Notes under the pieces: generated by a model
What the model saw: only the letters and a program-made list of their open reading frames with translations
Database searches by the model: none
What the model was told of the DNA's origin: nothing
Position numbers and translations under genes: made by a program
Source of the DNA: an uncultured Clostridia bacterium
Lineage (GTDB): Bacteria > Bacillota > Clostridia > TANB77 > CAG-508
Reading direction: 5' to 3'
NCBI GenBank assembly: GCA_934167445.1
Contig: CAKPKJ010000009.1
Span: forward strand, 1 to 51,661
DNA: 51,661 nucleotides
In this document: piece after piece, positions 40,031-50,551 of the stretch
Layout: every line of letters starts with the position of its first letter
How positions within the stretch are numbered: the first letter of the stretch is position 1

Positions 40031-41945
40031 TGAACAACAATTAGGACTTTTTAGAAGAACTACAATAAAAGAATTGATTGCACCATCAGGTATAGACGTT
40101 TCAAATATAGACAGACTTGAAATAATATCAAATGTCAAAAGATATGCAAGAAGTTTTTTTGTATCAACTTTACCTAGAATGTGTACATTCCCAGAACTAT
40201 TTAGAGATATGTACTTGTTTGGAGATATAAATACATCTGTATATATAAATCCAATACAAGAATCAAGGTCACAAAATGAATTAAACAGAGTAATAAATGA
40301 ATTAGAGACTGAAAGAATTGTAGCTCAAGATAAAGGAAATATAAATAGAGAAAGCAATTTGGCACAAAAAAGAGCTGAGGCAGAGCAATTAAGAGATGAA
40401 ATTGCAGCAGGATATAATAAATTATTTGAAGCATCAGTTATTACAACATTGTTTTCTTACAACTTAGATGATCTAGAAAAATCAACAAAATTATTAGCAA
40501 CAGAATTATCAAAAAGTTTAGTAGGAATAAAAAGTGCCTGGGCAATGCAAGAAGAGGCATTTAAAAGCAATTTACCATTTTTAGATAATAAAATAGGAAA
40601 AATACATACTTTTGATAGACGTTCAATGGCAACGGTATTTCCATTTACAACTTCTGAGGTAGGGCACGAAACAGGGGTGCCACTAGGTTTTAATAGGCAG
40701 ACAGGTACACCAATATTATTTGATAATTTCCATCCATCTTTAACAAACTATAACATGGTTATATTTGCTAAATCTGGTGCTGGTAAATCTGTAACAATGA
40801 AAACTTTAATTTCGAGATCTTCTGTACTTATGGGAATTGAAAGTTTAGCACTAGATGCAGAAGGCGAGTATTCAATAGTGGCAGAAAGCCTTGGAGGAAT
40901 AAATATAGTTGTAAGTCCAAATTCAGATACAATTATAAATTTATTTGATGTTGAAACAGAAAAAGTAAAAGATGAAATAACAGGAAGAGAAAGAACTGTT
41001 GTAAACATCGAAAATAAAGTAGAAGATGTTACACAAGCTTTACTTACAATGGCAAGAGGAAGTACAAGAAGTGATGAAGTAAATGAGTTAACAAAACAGA
41101 TTATTGCAGAGTCTGTATCTGAAGAATATGCAGCATTAGGAATTACAAGTAACCCTAATAGTTTATACAAAGAAAGTAATAGTATAAGCGAAGGAGATAA
41201 ATTATATAGGCAGAAAAAAGATATGCCAACAATAGGAAGTTGGTATAGAAGAATACAAAGGAAAGCCCAAGAAAATACAAACAGTGATTATAGTTTCCAT
41301 TATAGTTATTTACTAAAAGTTATGAAACAATATATAAGAGAATATGATGGTCAAATGGCATATTTTGATGGACAATCAACATTTGAATTGTTAGAAGGGG
41401 CACCATTTATAAACTTAGATATATCACAACTAGAAGAAAGATTTGCAAGACCACTTGCTCAACAAATATTACTTTCTTGGATTTGGGAAAAATACGTAAA
41501 GAAAAATAGTGAAGATAGAACAAAAGCTAGTAAAAAAAGAGTTTTAGTAGATGAAGCATGGATGCTTTTACCATATCCAGAGGCAGTAGACTTCTTAAAT
41601 AAGATGGCAAGACGTGCTAGAAAAAGAAATGTATCTTTGGCGATAATTTCACAAAGATTCCAAGACTTCTATGAAAAACCAGAAGCACAAGCTGTTCTTA
41701 CATCTTCAGATACTAAACTATTTTTAGCACAAGATAAAGCAGAAATACAATATTTAAAAGAAGTATTTAAATTAAGTGAAGGTGAAGCTAACTTTTTAGT
41801 AACCTGTTTTAAAGGGGAAGGATTACTAAAAGTAGGTTCAGAATCAGCAATATTACAAATTACACCGACACAAAAAGAGTTTGAATTTGTTGAAACAAAC
41901 TTGAACAAAATGGTGGAAATGAGAAAAAGAAAACAAGGAGTATAA
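39978..41945 (+). CDS. virB4: VirB4-type T4SS ATPase (module 2)
   Basis: The 655-residue protein has an N-terminal domain with RYARSFFVSTLPRMCTFPELF and a helical insert, then Walker A FAKSGAGKSVTMK near residue 262, LDAEGEYS, Walker B KRVLVDEAWMLLPYP near 520, and SLAIISQRFQDF. All are VirB4/TraC signatures. The ATPase powers pilus assembly and substrate transport. It follows the overlapping TraC-like gene, and the VirB6-like gene starts one base after its stop, confirming the operon. It keeps ordinary codon use compared with the module 1 VirB4. Confidence 0.95.
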   Translation: MWKNKKRQEQEEQNKQNDEQQLGLFRRTTIKELIAPSGIDVSNIDRLEIISNVKRYARSFFVSTLPRMCTFPELFRDMYLFGDINTSVYINPIQESRSQNELNRVINELETERIVAQDKGNINRESNLAQKRAEAEQLRDEIAAGYNKLFEASVITTLFSYNLDDLEKSTKLLATELSKSLVGIKSAWAMQEEAFKSNLPFLDNKIGKIHTFDRRSMATVFPFTTSEVGHETGVPLGFNRQTGTPILFDNFHPSLTNYNMVIFAKSGAGKSVTMKTLISRSSVLMGIESLALDAEGEYSIVAESLGGINIVVSPNSDTIINLFDVETEKVKDEITGRERTVVNIENKVEDVTQALLTMARGSTRSDEVNELTKQIIAESVSEEYAALGITSNPNSLYKESNSISEGDKLYRQKKDMPTIGSWYRRIQRKAQENTNSDYSFHYSYLLKVMKQYIREYDGQMAYFDGQSTFELLEGAPFINLDISQLEERFARPLAQQILLSWIWEKYVKKNSEDRTKASKKRVLVDEAWMLLPYPEAVDFLNKMARRARKRNVSLAIISQRFQDFYEKPEAQAVLTSSDTKLFLAQDKAEIQYLKEVFKLSEGEANFLVTCFKGEGLLKVGSESAILQITPTQKEFEFVETNLNKMVEMRKRKQGV

Positions 41946-41946
41946 A

Positions 41947-44529
41947 ATGATAAATAAATTTACGGAAAAAGGTATTGTACAAAAGATAATTGTTGTGCTC
42001 ATATTTTTAGTAGTATTTAACTTTGTATATCCATATGTGCCAGCATATGGTGCAGATGCATTAGAATCAGTTGGAGGAGTTCTACTTGAGCCACTAATAA
42101 ATTTAATAACATCACTTGGTGAAGGCATTATTTGGGTAATTCAGTCAATGTTATTAGGACTTCCAGCATCCAATATTCATATACAAAAACAGGGAGCAAC
42201 TCCTTGGATTATTGGAGGTATAGCTGTATTGGGAGCTGTACTTTTAGGAGGAGGTCCGCTTTTAGCAGCTGCTGCATTTGTTGTTGTGGGAAAAATTACA
42301 GCAGATTCGTTACCAGATGACTGGTTCTTCCCAGTATATAAAATATCCCCACAAGAAATTTTTGCAGATCAAGTTCCAGCATTACATATAAACTTTATAA
42401 ATCCTAAAACATATGATGAAGAAGATGAAGTTACAACATCAAGCTCAGATAAATTGGAGTATACGAAAAAAGAGGAACATTCTGCACCAGTATTTAATTC
42501 AGCAAAGGTTTTAGCACCACAAATAGCTAAATGGTATACAGCAATTAGAAATATGGTATTAGTTGGATTAATGGTAGTGTTGCTATATATTGGTATTAGA
42601 ATAGTTTTAAGCTCAACTGCAGGAGAAAAAGCGAAATATAAAGAACATATAAAAGATTGGTTAGTTGCAGTTATTTTAGTAGTATTTATGCATTATATTA
42701 TGGCATTTGCACTAACAATTACAGAATATTTAACAAGTATGTTAAATAGTAATAATGAAAAAATAGTATTTCAAATTACAGATAAAGATACAATGGAGCA
42801 AATTTTTAAAGATGAAGATTATAGTCAATATCAGAATGATGATGGTTCATATAATTTATCTGTAAATTTGATGGGGTATGCTAGAATAAAGCAACAATTG
42901 CAAACTAGAGATGATAATGGAAATGTTGTAGTTAATTGGGATTATATAGGATATGCAATTATATATATGACATTGGTTATATACACAGTTATGTTTTTAG
43001 TTATATATTTAAAAAGGGTTATATATATGGCATTTTTAACAATGATTGCTCCATTAGTTGCATTGACATACCCAATAGATAAAATTTCAGATGGAAAAGC
43101 ACAAGCATTTGATGCGTGGTTAAAAGAATATGCTTATAATTTATTATTACAACCATTTCATTTATTGTTATATACAATGTTAATTGGCTCTGTAATGGAC
43201 TTAGCAGCAAATAATATGCTATATGCATTAGTTGCATTAGGATTTTTAATTCCAGCAGAGAAATTGTTACGTAAATTCTTTGGATTTAATAAATCAGAAG
43301 TTGCAGGAAACATTGTTGGCGGAATGGTTGGTGGAAGTTTAGCAATGAATGCTTTGAATAAATTAGGTAAAATTGGACCACCACTACCACCTAAAGGATC
43401 TGGAAAAGGCCAGGAACAACAAGAAAACAAAATCAATTTTGCAGATAGAGGAGCAGACACAAAACAATCTAATGATGAATTATATGCAGATGCGTTTGGA
43501 GGAGCTGCTGGAGATGATAGTACTGTAAAAGTAGCCGATAATGATGGTTCTGCAGAGTTAAATAGTGATGGAAGAGAAGAAATACCAAGAGTGCAAGGAC
43601 AAGCACAAATCCCTGGATTGGAAGACTCTCAAGCATTAAAAGAAAGTTTACCAGTTGAGCAAGAGAAGTTTGATGCAGACAGTAATTATGAATTTAATAC
43701 ACCAAGATTAGTAAATGTAGCAAAAGACAAAATAGACAATTTAAAAAATGGTGCAGAAGGTGGAATCAATAATGTGAGTGGAAGAATAAGCGATTGGGCA
43801 GCAAAGACACCAAAGACTAGATTGGGCAGAAATGCAAAAAGACTTGTTATAAGAGGTGCTAAGGGAGCAGGAGCTCTAGCAGGAACAGCAGCTCATTATA
43901 CAGGAAAAGCATTGACCGATATGGGTAGAAAAGCACCAAGAATGGTTGCTAAAGCGGCAACAGCTACTGCGATGGGAACTGTTGGCGTTGCTGCAGGATT
44001 AGCTTCTGGAGATTTGAACAATGCATTTACATATGGAGCTGCAGCAGCTAAAATAGGTAGTAATGTGGGAGACACTGCAACTACGGTAATAAGCAATGGT
44101 GGAAAATCAGCAGTGGATGAAATTATGCAAAGAAGATATAGTTCAGATCAATTAGAAGCAAAACAAAATGAGCAATTAGATAAAGCTTGGAGACAAGATA
44201 AAGAAACAATCGAAATGTATAAAGAAAAATTTGGAACAGATAGAGAAGACAATGGAAAAAGAGCATGGGAAAATGCTATGGATAATGCAAAAGAATATAG
44301 AAAGATGGGAATTACAGATGATAAGGCTATTATGGCAGCAATGAAATTAGACGGATTATCAGATGATAATAAAACGTCTAAAGAAAGAATGGCTCTTGCT
44401 AAAGCAGCATCTACAGTTAAATCTGATAAAGAAGTTAAAGCATATGGAGAAAGACTATCAGAATTAGGAATCTCAGATGATAAAGTAAAACAAGTTAAGA
44501 AGAATATTAGAAAAATGAATAAAATGTAG
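41947..44529 (+). CDS. VirB6/TrbL-like polytopic membrane protein with long soluble tail (module 2)
   Basis: The 860-residue protein starts with a signal-like hydrophobic segment (about 12-30) ending AYGAD. Membrane helices follow near 77-97, 201-220, 235-256, 340-356, 358-378 and 405-435, with the VirB6-like MAFLTMIAPLVALTYPIDKISDGKAQAFDAWLKEY near 360-394. From about residue 470 the tail is soluble: acidic and G/Q-rich first, then an alanine/glycine-rich segment (about 610-710) and a highly charged helical end. Large VirB6 proteins with extended tails occur in Gram-positive T4SSs and may contact substrate or the wall. GGAG precedes the ATG. Confidence 0.75.
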   Translation: MINKFTEKGIVQKIIVVLIFLVVFNFVYPYVPAYGADALESVGGVLLEPLINLITSLGEGIIWVIQSMLLGLPASNIHIQKQGATPWIIGGIAVLGAVLLGGGPLLAAAAFVVVGKITADSLPDDWFFPVYKISPQEIFADQVPALHINFINPKTYDEEDEVTTSSSDKLEYTKKEEHSAPVFNSAKVLAPQIAKWYTAIRNMVLVGLMVVLLYIGIRIVLSSTAGEKAKYKEHIKDWLVAVILVVFMHYIMAFALTITEYLTSMLNSNNEKIVFQITDKDTMEQIFKDEDYSQYQNDDGSYNLSVNLMGYARIKQQLQTRDDNGNVVVNWDYIGYAIIYMTLVIYTVMFLVIYLKRVIYMAFLTMIAPLVALTYPIDKISDGKAQAFDAWLKEYAYNLLLQPFHLLLYTMLIGSVMDLAANNMLYALVALGFLIPAEKLLRKFFGFNKSEVAGNIVGGMVGGSLAMNALNKLGKIGPPLPPKGSGKGQEQQENKINFADRGADTKQSNDELYADAFGGAAGDDSTVKVADNDGSAELNSDGREEIPRVQGQAQIPGLEDSQALKESLPVEQEKFDADSNYEFNTPRLVNVAKDKIDNLKNGAEGGINNVSGRISDWAAKTPKTRLGRNAKRLVIRGAKGAGALAGTAAHYTGKALTDMGRKAPRMVAKAATATAMGTVGVAAGLASGDLNNAFTYGAAAAKIGSNVGDTATTVISNGGKSAVDEIMQRRYSSDQLEAKQNEQLDKAWRQDKETIEMYKEKFGTDREDNGKRAWENAMDNAKEYRKMGITDDKAIMAAMKLDGLSDDNKTSKERMALAKAASTVKSDKEVKAYGERLSELGISDDKVKQVKKNIRKMNKM

Positions 44530-44550
44530 TAAAATATGAGGAGGTTAAAT

Positions 44551-45489
44551 ATGTTAAGACAATTACGAATTTTTTATTATAATAATAAAACTAAAATATG
44601 GCTTGGTGTTGGTATTATAGTATTTGTATATATAATAATACAGTTAATAAATGCAAATATAAAAAGCAATAATGAAAAAAATCTTTTAAACAATACAGGA
44701 AATATAAGCACTGTAAATGAACAAACATATTTAACTTCAAAAAATACTACAGTAATGTCTGATGTGGAAGTAAGCCAAGAAACAACAAAAAAAGATACAG
44801 ATGTAATTAAGCAATTTGTAGAATATTGCAATAATAAAGATATAGAAAAAGCATATGCACTATTAAGCCAAGATTGCAAAGATGAGATGTATAAAACACA
44901 AGATGTATTTGAAAATAATTATGTGAAAGAAATTTTTACTGAAAGTAGGTCATATGATGTCCAAACATGGACAGGAGAAGGTAACTCAGTAGTATATAAA
45001 TTGAAATATTTAAATGATATAATGGCAACAGGAGCTACAAATGATGAATATATTGAAGATTATGTAACAGTTATAAAAGAAAATGGTGAAAAGAAGTTAA
45101 ATATAAATCAATTTATAAAAAAAGACAACATAAATAAAATAATAAAAAAAGGCGATTTAGAAGCTAATATAACTAATAGATATGTATATTATGATTATGA
45201 AGAATACGAAATTTTATTTAAGAATAATGGACAAGATAAAATAGTATTGGACACAAAAGAGAATACTGAATCTGTATATGTAAAGGATACAAAAGACGTT
45301 AAATACCATTGGTTTGGAAATGAAATAGCTAATGAATATTTAGAATTAGCACCAAAAGAAAATAGAACATTGAGAATAAAGTTCAATAAAATTTATTTTG
45401 CTAATAAATCAGATTCTGCTATTTACTTTACCGATATTCATTTTAATAATGAAACATATAAAGAAACATTAGAAATAAATGTTAAATAA
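44551..45489 (+). CDS. Membrane-anchored NTF2-like/beta-sandwich protein, VirB8-like candidate
   Basis: The protein of about 312 residues has one N-terminal membrane helix (IWLGVGIIVFVYIIIQLI, about 16-33), an NTF2-like domain (DVIKQFVEYCNNKDIEKAYALLSQDCK ... about 80-200), and a C-terminal beta-rich domain resembling DUF4352-type sandwiches (about 205-312). VirB8/TcpC subunits share the anchor-plus-NTF2 layout and brace the channel outside the membrane, so that role is likely but unproven. GAGGAGG lies 6 bases before ATG 44551; an ATG at 44536 lies before that site. Confidence 0.6.
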   Translation: MLRQLRIFYYNNKTKIWLGVGIIVFVYIIIQLINANIKSNNEKNLLNNTGNISTVNEQTYLTSKNTTVMSDVEVSQETTKKDTDVIKQFVEYCNNKDIEKAYALLSQDCKDEMYKTQDVFENNYVKEIFTESRSYDVQTWTGEGNSVVYKLKYLNDIMATGATNDEYIEDYVTVIKENGEKKLNINQFIKKDNINKIIKKGDLEANITNRYVYYDYEEYEILFKNNGQDKIVLDTKENTESVYVKDTKDVKYHWFGNEIANEYLELAPKENRTLRIKFNKIYFANKSDSAIYFTDIHFNNETYKETLEINVK

Positions 45490-45571
45490 TACACAAAAGA
45501 GGAGAAGTGGTGGGAAGCTGTTTCTCCTTTTATAAATAAAAAGAGAATAAAGAAGTGCTATGGGAGGAAAT

Positions 45572-48500
45572 ATGAGTGAAGAAGTAAAAATGGCAATAAA
45601 AAAACAGGCTGTGAAAGTACTAAGAATAATTATAATAGCTGTTACTGTAACGATACTAATTGCTTCATTATTTGTAGGAGCAGTAAAAAAACTATATGAT
45701 AATGTGTCAGAAGTATTTAATGATATTTTAGATAATATAAAAATATCAGGAGACAATTTGGAAATAGATTCGGATTATCTTTCAAAGGGTAAAAAACGTC
45801 TAAAGGCTATGGGAATTAGTGCAGACAGTTTAGGCTTAAAAGGGCATGAAGATTACTTAACAAGATTCTTAGAAGCTGAAATAGTAACTAGTTATCCATA
45901 CCTTGGGGGGAGTGGATTACAAGGAACTGTATATTTTGAAAGAGCTGGTTGTGACGGAGATACAAAAGAATTAAAATATTTACCATATGATCAATTTTAT
46001 GCAAAAAAAGATAGTGATGACATTTTTGATTATTTTACAATTGATACAAAAGACTGGACAGCACATATAAAGAAAAATGATGGTACAATAGAAAAAATAA
46101 ATTATAAAAGTATGGTATCAAAGTTTGGAATGCCATTTGAATTTCCAGTGGCCTTGGCACAAGTTACGCAAAATCCTCAATTTTGTTTAGCTGTTGTAAA
46201 ACTTGTAAAAAAATCAAAGATAGTAATAACAATAGCAGAATCAAAAACAACAGTTGTAACACATAAGACTATAAATTATAATATGTCATCAGAACTTAGA
46301 AAAAATGATGGTACAGTAGAAGTCAAAAACACAAATGTACCAGGTGAAACAAAATTACCAGATGAAACTACAGAAACATATAGTACAGATATATTTTTGT
46401 CAAGAGCACAAACGTGGATTGTAAACTATGGAGCACCACCTAAATATGATAAATCACAAGAAGATGAGCCTACAATTGAAACTGAGCTAGATGATTATAC
46501 TAATAAAGAAGAATTAGATGATGGAACTTATTATACATATTATAAAAACAGAAAACAAACACAAACTGGAACGAGGTATTATCAAAGATGGATAAGAGGA
46601 GTTGCTAAAGTAGTAGAAAAATCAGATAGATTTACTAATTTAATCTTACGAAAAAGTTCTATTCTTGGAGCAGATGGAATAGTAGAGGTTGCTAAAAGAT
46701 GTCATGATGCTATTGCAGATTCTGGAAGATTTTCATATGGGGCAACATCAGGAGGAATACCAATAGATGTAACAAAAGATACACATGTAGATTGTAGTGG
46801 ATATGTAAGTTGGGTTTTATATGAGGCCGGATATGAAGAAATGGCAGGAGGTCAACATTCAACCGCTAATTCAAGTTTAGGTCAATTTGGAAAAGATAAA
46901 GGATGGGATGTAATAACAGATTATTCAGAAATTCAACCGGGAGATATATGTTTTTGGAGAGGAACCTTAGATGGAAATGACCCCGGACATGTTAATATAT
47001 TTGTAGAGACAGATGGAAAATCATATTATTTTTATGATTGTGGAGATCAGAGTGCGATAAACGCCAAAGATCCGATACAGTATGATATGTCAGAATTTGG
47101 ATATGCTTTTAGACCAAATGATGAAATTGCACAGGCTTTAAGTGTAGCGCCTACAACAGATAAGCTTAAAGAGAAAATAGAGAAATTTATAGATGGAATA
47201 AGTGATGGAAAATATTCAGTAAGTTATGCTGATATAAATGAAAGTTCAAATAAGGCTAATATAAATAATGAGAAAGTACAATCAGATGGTTGGATTAAAT
47301 TATTCATAATGGCTACAACCTTTGGAGAAATTGAAGTTGGAAATTTAAAATGGGATGATGTTAAAGCTGAAGTAGAAAGTATGATAACCGTTGATGATAA
47401 TTCAAATGCTAACATATTATTGAAAAACATAGGAAATGGTGATATTAGTAAGGGAATAGAAAAAGTTAACTATTTTGCTAGCCATAATTATATTAAAGCT
47501 ACAAAACTGACTAAAGAATTGAGTGGAACTGTTGGCGAGACTGGAGAAAAAGGAAATTATACAACAGCGGCCAATGTAAGTGGATTATTAGAAAAAATAT
47601 TATCGAAGAAATGTATTAGTAAAGCAGCTTCCGAAAAAATGATAGAAATTTTACAAGCTCAAAATTATACAGACATAATTCCAACACAAATTACAGATGG
47701 AACAGTAGGAAATAAAACAGGAGAGCAAACAAATAAAAATAGTGTAATAGTTCAAGATGCTGCAATAGTATCTATAGAAAAAGCAAACTATGTGGTTGCA
47801 ATATCTGCATCAGATGTTTCATCAACAGAAGAAGCAAAAACTAATATAAAGAAAATTGCTAAGATGATAAATGATTACTTTGAAAAATATGGTACATTGA
47901 ATAATAACAAAAATGCAGAACAAGATGATGAAATACAGACAATTTTAAACGGAAAAAGAGTATGCTACAGAATGCCTGATGGAAGGTGGATTTGTCCTTT
48001 GAGTAATTTGGTTGAAGGAAGAAAATTATTATTTGAGACATTAGCTAGAAAAGAAAAAACACAGAATTATGAGCGTTTAATGAGATATTTAATGTATCTA
48101 CTAACTGGCCATGACTATGGAGTAACAGAATTTGACTTTAATGAATTTATATTTGGTTCATTTAATGAAGCTGGTGGAATTTACGGAAATACAACAGAAG
48201 AGAAAGTATGGTGGGCATTAATTGGTGCAGGATATAGTAAAGAAGCTGCAGCAGGTGTATTGGGAAATATATATGCAGAATCAGGATTTAATGCAGCTGT
48301 AATAGAACACGGAAATGGAATAGGATTAGGTTTATGCCAATGGTCATATGGAAGAAGAACTCAACTAGAAGGATATGCAGCATCTAAGGGAGTTCAAGCT
48401 TCAGATATAAATACGCAAATAGAATTCTTGTTAGGAGAATTAACACCTGGTGGAGGTGCCGGGGGATTTGCTAATTATCAAATGGGAGGCGGTATGAATG

Positions 48501-49078
48501 GATATACTGTAGAAAATTGGAAAAATGCAAGCTCACCAGAAGATGCAGCCATAGCATTTTGTTGGGTGTTTGAGAGACCAGGTATACCTAGAATGGATAT
48601 TAGAACAGCGGCTGCAAGAAGATATTATGAACAATTTAAAGATGCACAAAAACCATCTGGAAGTGATGGTACTGGAACAGAGATGCAGAATAAAATAGTA
48701 CAGCTGGCTAGCTCAAAAGATACATTTGGACAAAAGCAAGGGTATTGTCAGGCTTGGGTAGCTGCGGTATATAGTAAGGCTGGTCAACAATGGGTGTCAG
48801 CACCTTGTGCTACTGAAGCTGCAAGCAAATGGGTAGTTTCGCAAGATAGAAATAATATTCCTTTAGGGGCTACAGTTTATGGTCATGCATATATTGATGC
48901 TAATGGAAGACAAGCGCAATGTTATGGACACGAAGCAGGGCATGTTGGTATATATGTTGGAAATGGTCAAGTGGCTTCAAATGTTGGAGGAATACAAATA
49001 GAATCATTAGATTCATGGATTTCAACTTATGGCTGGAAAGGCTGGGGCTGGAATGGTGGAACTGATTATTCAAAATAG
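45572..49078 (+). CDS. Large membrane-anchored cell-wall hydrolase with NlpC/P60, lysozyme-like and CHAP/NlpC domains
   Basis: The 1168-residue protein has one N-terminal membrane helix (about 14-36). Its first Cys-peptidase domain has DCSGYVSWVLYEAGY (Cys near 407) and PGHVNIFVE (His near 473), an NlpC/P60 or CHAP endopeptidase. A phage-tail-lysozyme-like domain follows with GVLGNIYAESGFNAAV (Glu near 903) and GLCQWSYGRRTQLEGYA. The C-terminal domain has YCQAWVAAVYSKAG (Cys near 1059) and EAGHVGIYVGNGQVAS (His near 1125), a second Cys-peptidase. T4SS of Gram-positive bacteria need such enzymes (VirB1/TcpG type) to open peptidoglycan. GGGAGG precedes the ATG at 45572. Two peptidases plus a lysozyme in one chain is more than the usual two-domain design. 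Confidence 0.9.
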   Translation: MSEEVKMAIKKQAVKVLRIIIIAVTVTILIASLFVGAVKKLYDNVSEVFNDILDNIKISGDNLEIDSDYLSKGKKRLKAMGISADSLGLKGHEDYLTRFLEAEIVTSYPYLGGSGLQGTVYFERAGCDGDTKELKYLPYDQFYAKKDSDDIFDYFTIDTKDWTAHIKKNDGTIEKINYKSMVSKFGMPFEFPVALAQVTQNPQFCLAVVKLVKKSKIVITIAESKTTVVTHKTINYNMSSELRKNDGTVEVKNTNVPGETKLPDETTETYSTDIFLSRAQTWIVNYGAPPKYDKSQEDEPTIETELDDYTNKEELDDGTYYTYYKNRKQTQTGTRYYQRWIRGVAKVVEKSDRFTNLILRKSSILGADGIVEVAKRCHDAIADSGRFSYGATSGGIPIDVTKDTHVDCSGYVSWVLYEAGYEEMAGGQHSTANSSLGQFGKDKGWDVITDYSEIQPGDICFWRGTLDGNDPGHVNIFVETDGKSYYFYDCGDQSAINAKDPIQYDMSEFGYAFRPNDEIAQALSVAPTTDKLKEKIEKFIDGISDGKYSVSYADINESSNKANINNEKVQSDGWIKLFIMATTFGEIEVGNLKWDDVKAEVESMITVDDNSNANILLKNIGNGDISKGIEKVNYFASHNYIKATKLTKELSGTVGETGEKGNYTTAANVSGLLEKILSKKCISKAASEKMIEILQAQNYTDIIPTQITDGTVGNKTGEQTNKNSVIVQDAAIVSIEKANYVVAISASDVSSTEEAKTNIKKIAKMINDYFEKYGTLNNNKNAEQDDEIQTILNGKRVCYRMPDGRWICPLSNLVEGRKLLFETLARKEKTQNYERLMRYLMYLLTGHDYGVTEFDFNEFIFGSFNEAGGIYGNTTEEKVWWALIGAGYSKEAAAGVLGNIYAESGFNAAVIEHGNGIGLGLCQWSYGRRTQLEGYAASKGVQASDINTQIEFLLGELTPGGGAGGFANYQMGGGMNGYTVENWKNASSPEDAAIAFCWVFERPGIPRMDIRTAAARRYYEQFKDAQKPSGSDGTGTEMQNKIVQLASSKDTFGQKQGYCQAWVAAVYSKAGQQWVSAPCATEAASKWVVSQDRNNIPLGATVYGHAYIDANGRQAQCYGHEAGHVGIYVGNGQVASNVGGIQIESLDSWISTYGWKGWGWNGGTDYSK

Positions 49079-49093
49079 GAAAGGAGAACAGCC

Positions 49094-50458
49094 TTGAAAA
49101 AAATAAAATATTTAATAGGAATAACAGTAATTATTATTATTGTCATTATAACTATTATATTAGCAAATAAAAAAAATAGGGAAATAAATAGTGAAGCATA
49201 TCATCATAATGAAATTACAGAAGAGGGAAAAGCGTATGTGGAAAAAAGAGCAACATTACATGATGTGGATAACACCCAAGACTTTTTTACAGCAATGAGT
49301 TGTGTTAATCAATATTATGGAGCATTAAATCAAAGTGTATGGAGTACACAAGATTCTGAGGAAATTACTACAGAAGTAAAAAAATCTTATGTAAGGAACA
49401 TATATAATTTATTAAGTTCAAATTATATAGATGAGAACAAAATAACAGAAAGTAATGTATTAAATTATGTTGATAATATTAAGGAAAATGTATTTTGTAT
49501 ACCATTAAAAATGAAAATGCTTATATCTAAAGACAATTCTACAAAAAAATATATTGTATATGGCATCCAAGAAAATATGCAAAATGAATATATAAAAGAC
49601 TTTTATACAATAATTTATATTGATACTAATAATGAGACATTTTCAGTTGAACCCAAAACTAATGTTAAAAATATAGATGATATTAGTATAGATAGTAATA
49701 ATATTACAATAAATAAAAATGATGGAAATGGACTTTCTGAACCAAATGTTACAGATGAATATGTATCAAAACAATATACAGATTATTATAAAAAACTAGC
49801 ATTAGGTAGACCAGATTTAGCATATGAAGTAATGGATAAAGAATACAGAGAAAAAAGATTTGGCAGTTTAGAAAAATATAAGGAATATATAGAAGAAAAT
49901 AGTTCTGAAAATAAAACTAGTTATATGAAACAATACCTTGTAAATAGAGATGAACAAAAAACAGAATATGTGGGAAAAGATCAATATGGAAGGTTATATG
50001 TATTTGATGTTGTAACTCCGACAAATTATACTATTAAATTAGACACATATACAATTGAAACAGATTATTTCAAAAAGGAATATGATACTGATAATGTAGA
50101 AAAGAAAGTACAAATGAATTTAAACAAATTTGTCTTAATGCTAAATAACCAAGATTGGGATGCAGCATATAGTGTACTAGATGATAATTTCAAAAATAAT
50201 TACTTTAAATCAGTAGATGAATTTAAACAATATGTTAAAGGAAAATCATATAAATATAACGATATGAAGGTTTTAAGTTTTGAAACAACAGGTAATGTTT
50301 ATACTTGTAGAATGCAACTAACTGATTTGACACAAGGAGTATATGTTGATGAAACTAAAGGAACAGGAGGATCAGCGTATATATATAATTGGAAAGTTAA
50401 TATGCAATTAGGAAATGAAAGTGAATTTAAAATTTCATTTGAAGTAGAAGATAATTAA
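49094..50458 (+). CDS. Membrane-anchored protein with tandem NTF2-like domains, TcpC/VirB8-like candidate
   Basis: The 454-residue protein starts at TTG (AAGGAG 8 bases upstream) and has a helix at about 5-23. It contains a first region with VNQYYGALNQ, a second NTF2-like repeat at about 225-330 (YTDYYKKLALGRPDLAYEVMDKEYREKRF), and a third at about 335-450 (LNKFVLMLNNQDWDAAYSVLDDNFKNNYF). TcpC of clostridial plasmids also carries repeated NTF2-like domains behind one helix. It is the last gene of the module, 15 bases after the hydrolase, and ends in a terminator. Confidence 0.6.
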   Translation: MKKIKYLIGITVIIIIVIITIILANKKNREINSEAYHHNEITEEGKAYVEKRATLHDVDNTQDFFTAMSCVNQYYGALNQSVWSTQDSEEITTEVKKSYVRNIYNLLSSNYIDENKITESNVLNYVDNIKENVFCIPLKMKMLISKDNSTKKYIVYGIQENMQNEYIKDFYTIIYIDTNNETFSVEPKTNVKNIDDISIDSNNITINKNDGNGLSEPNVTDEYVSKQYTDYYKKLALGRPDLAYEVMDKEYREKRFGSLEKYKEYIEENSSENKTSYMKQYLVNRDEQKTEYVGKDQYGRLYVFDVVTPTNYTIKLDTYTIETDYFKKEYDTDNVEKKVQMNLNKFVLMLNNQDWDAAYSVLDDNFKNNYFKSVDEFKQYVKGKSYKYNDMKVLSFETTGNVYTCRMQLTDLTQGVYVDETKGTGGSAYIYNWKVNMQLGNESEFKISFEVEDN

Positions 50459-50464
50459 TAAAAA

Positions 50465-50508
50465 AAATAAGTTCAGTCTAAAATTAAAGATTGAACTTAT
50501 TTTTTTTA
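50465..50508. terminator. Bidirectional terminator between module 2 and the DnaJ gene
   Basis: AAATAAGTTCAGTCT pairs with AGATTGAACTTATTT with one mismatch. A T-run follows on the plus strand and an A-run precedes it, so it works for both converging genes. Confidence 0.8.
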
Positions 50509-50551
50509 TTATAGGAGAGTTATCAAAATTTCCTATAATATAAATATAAAA

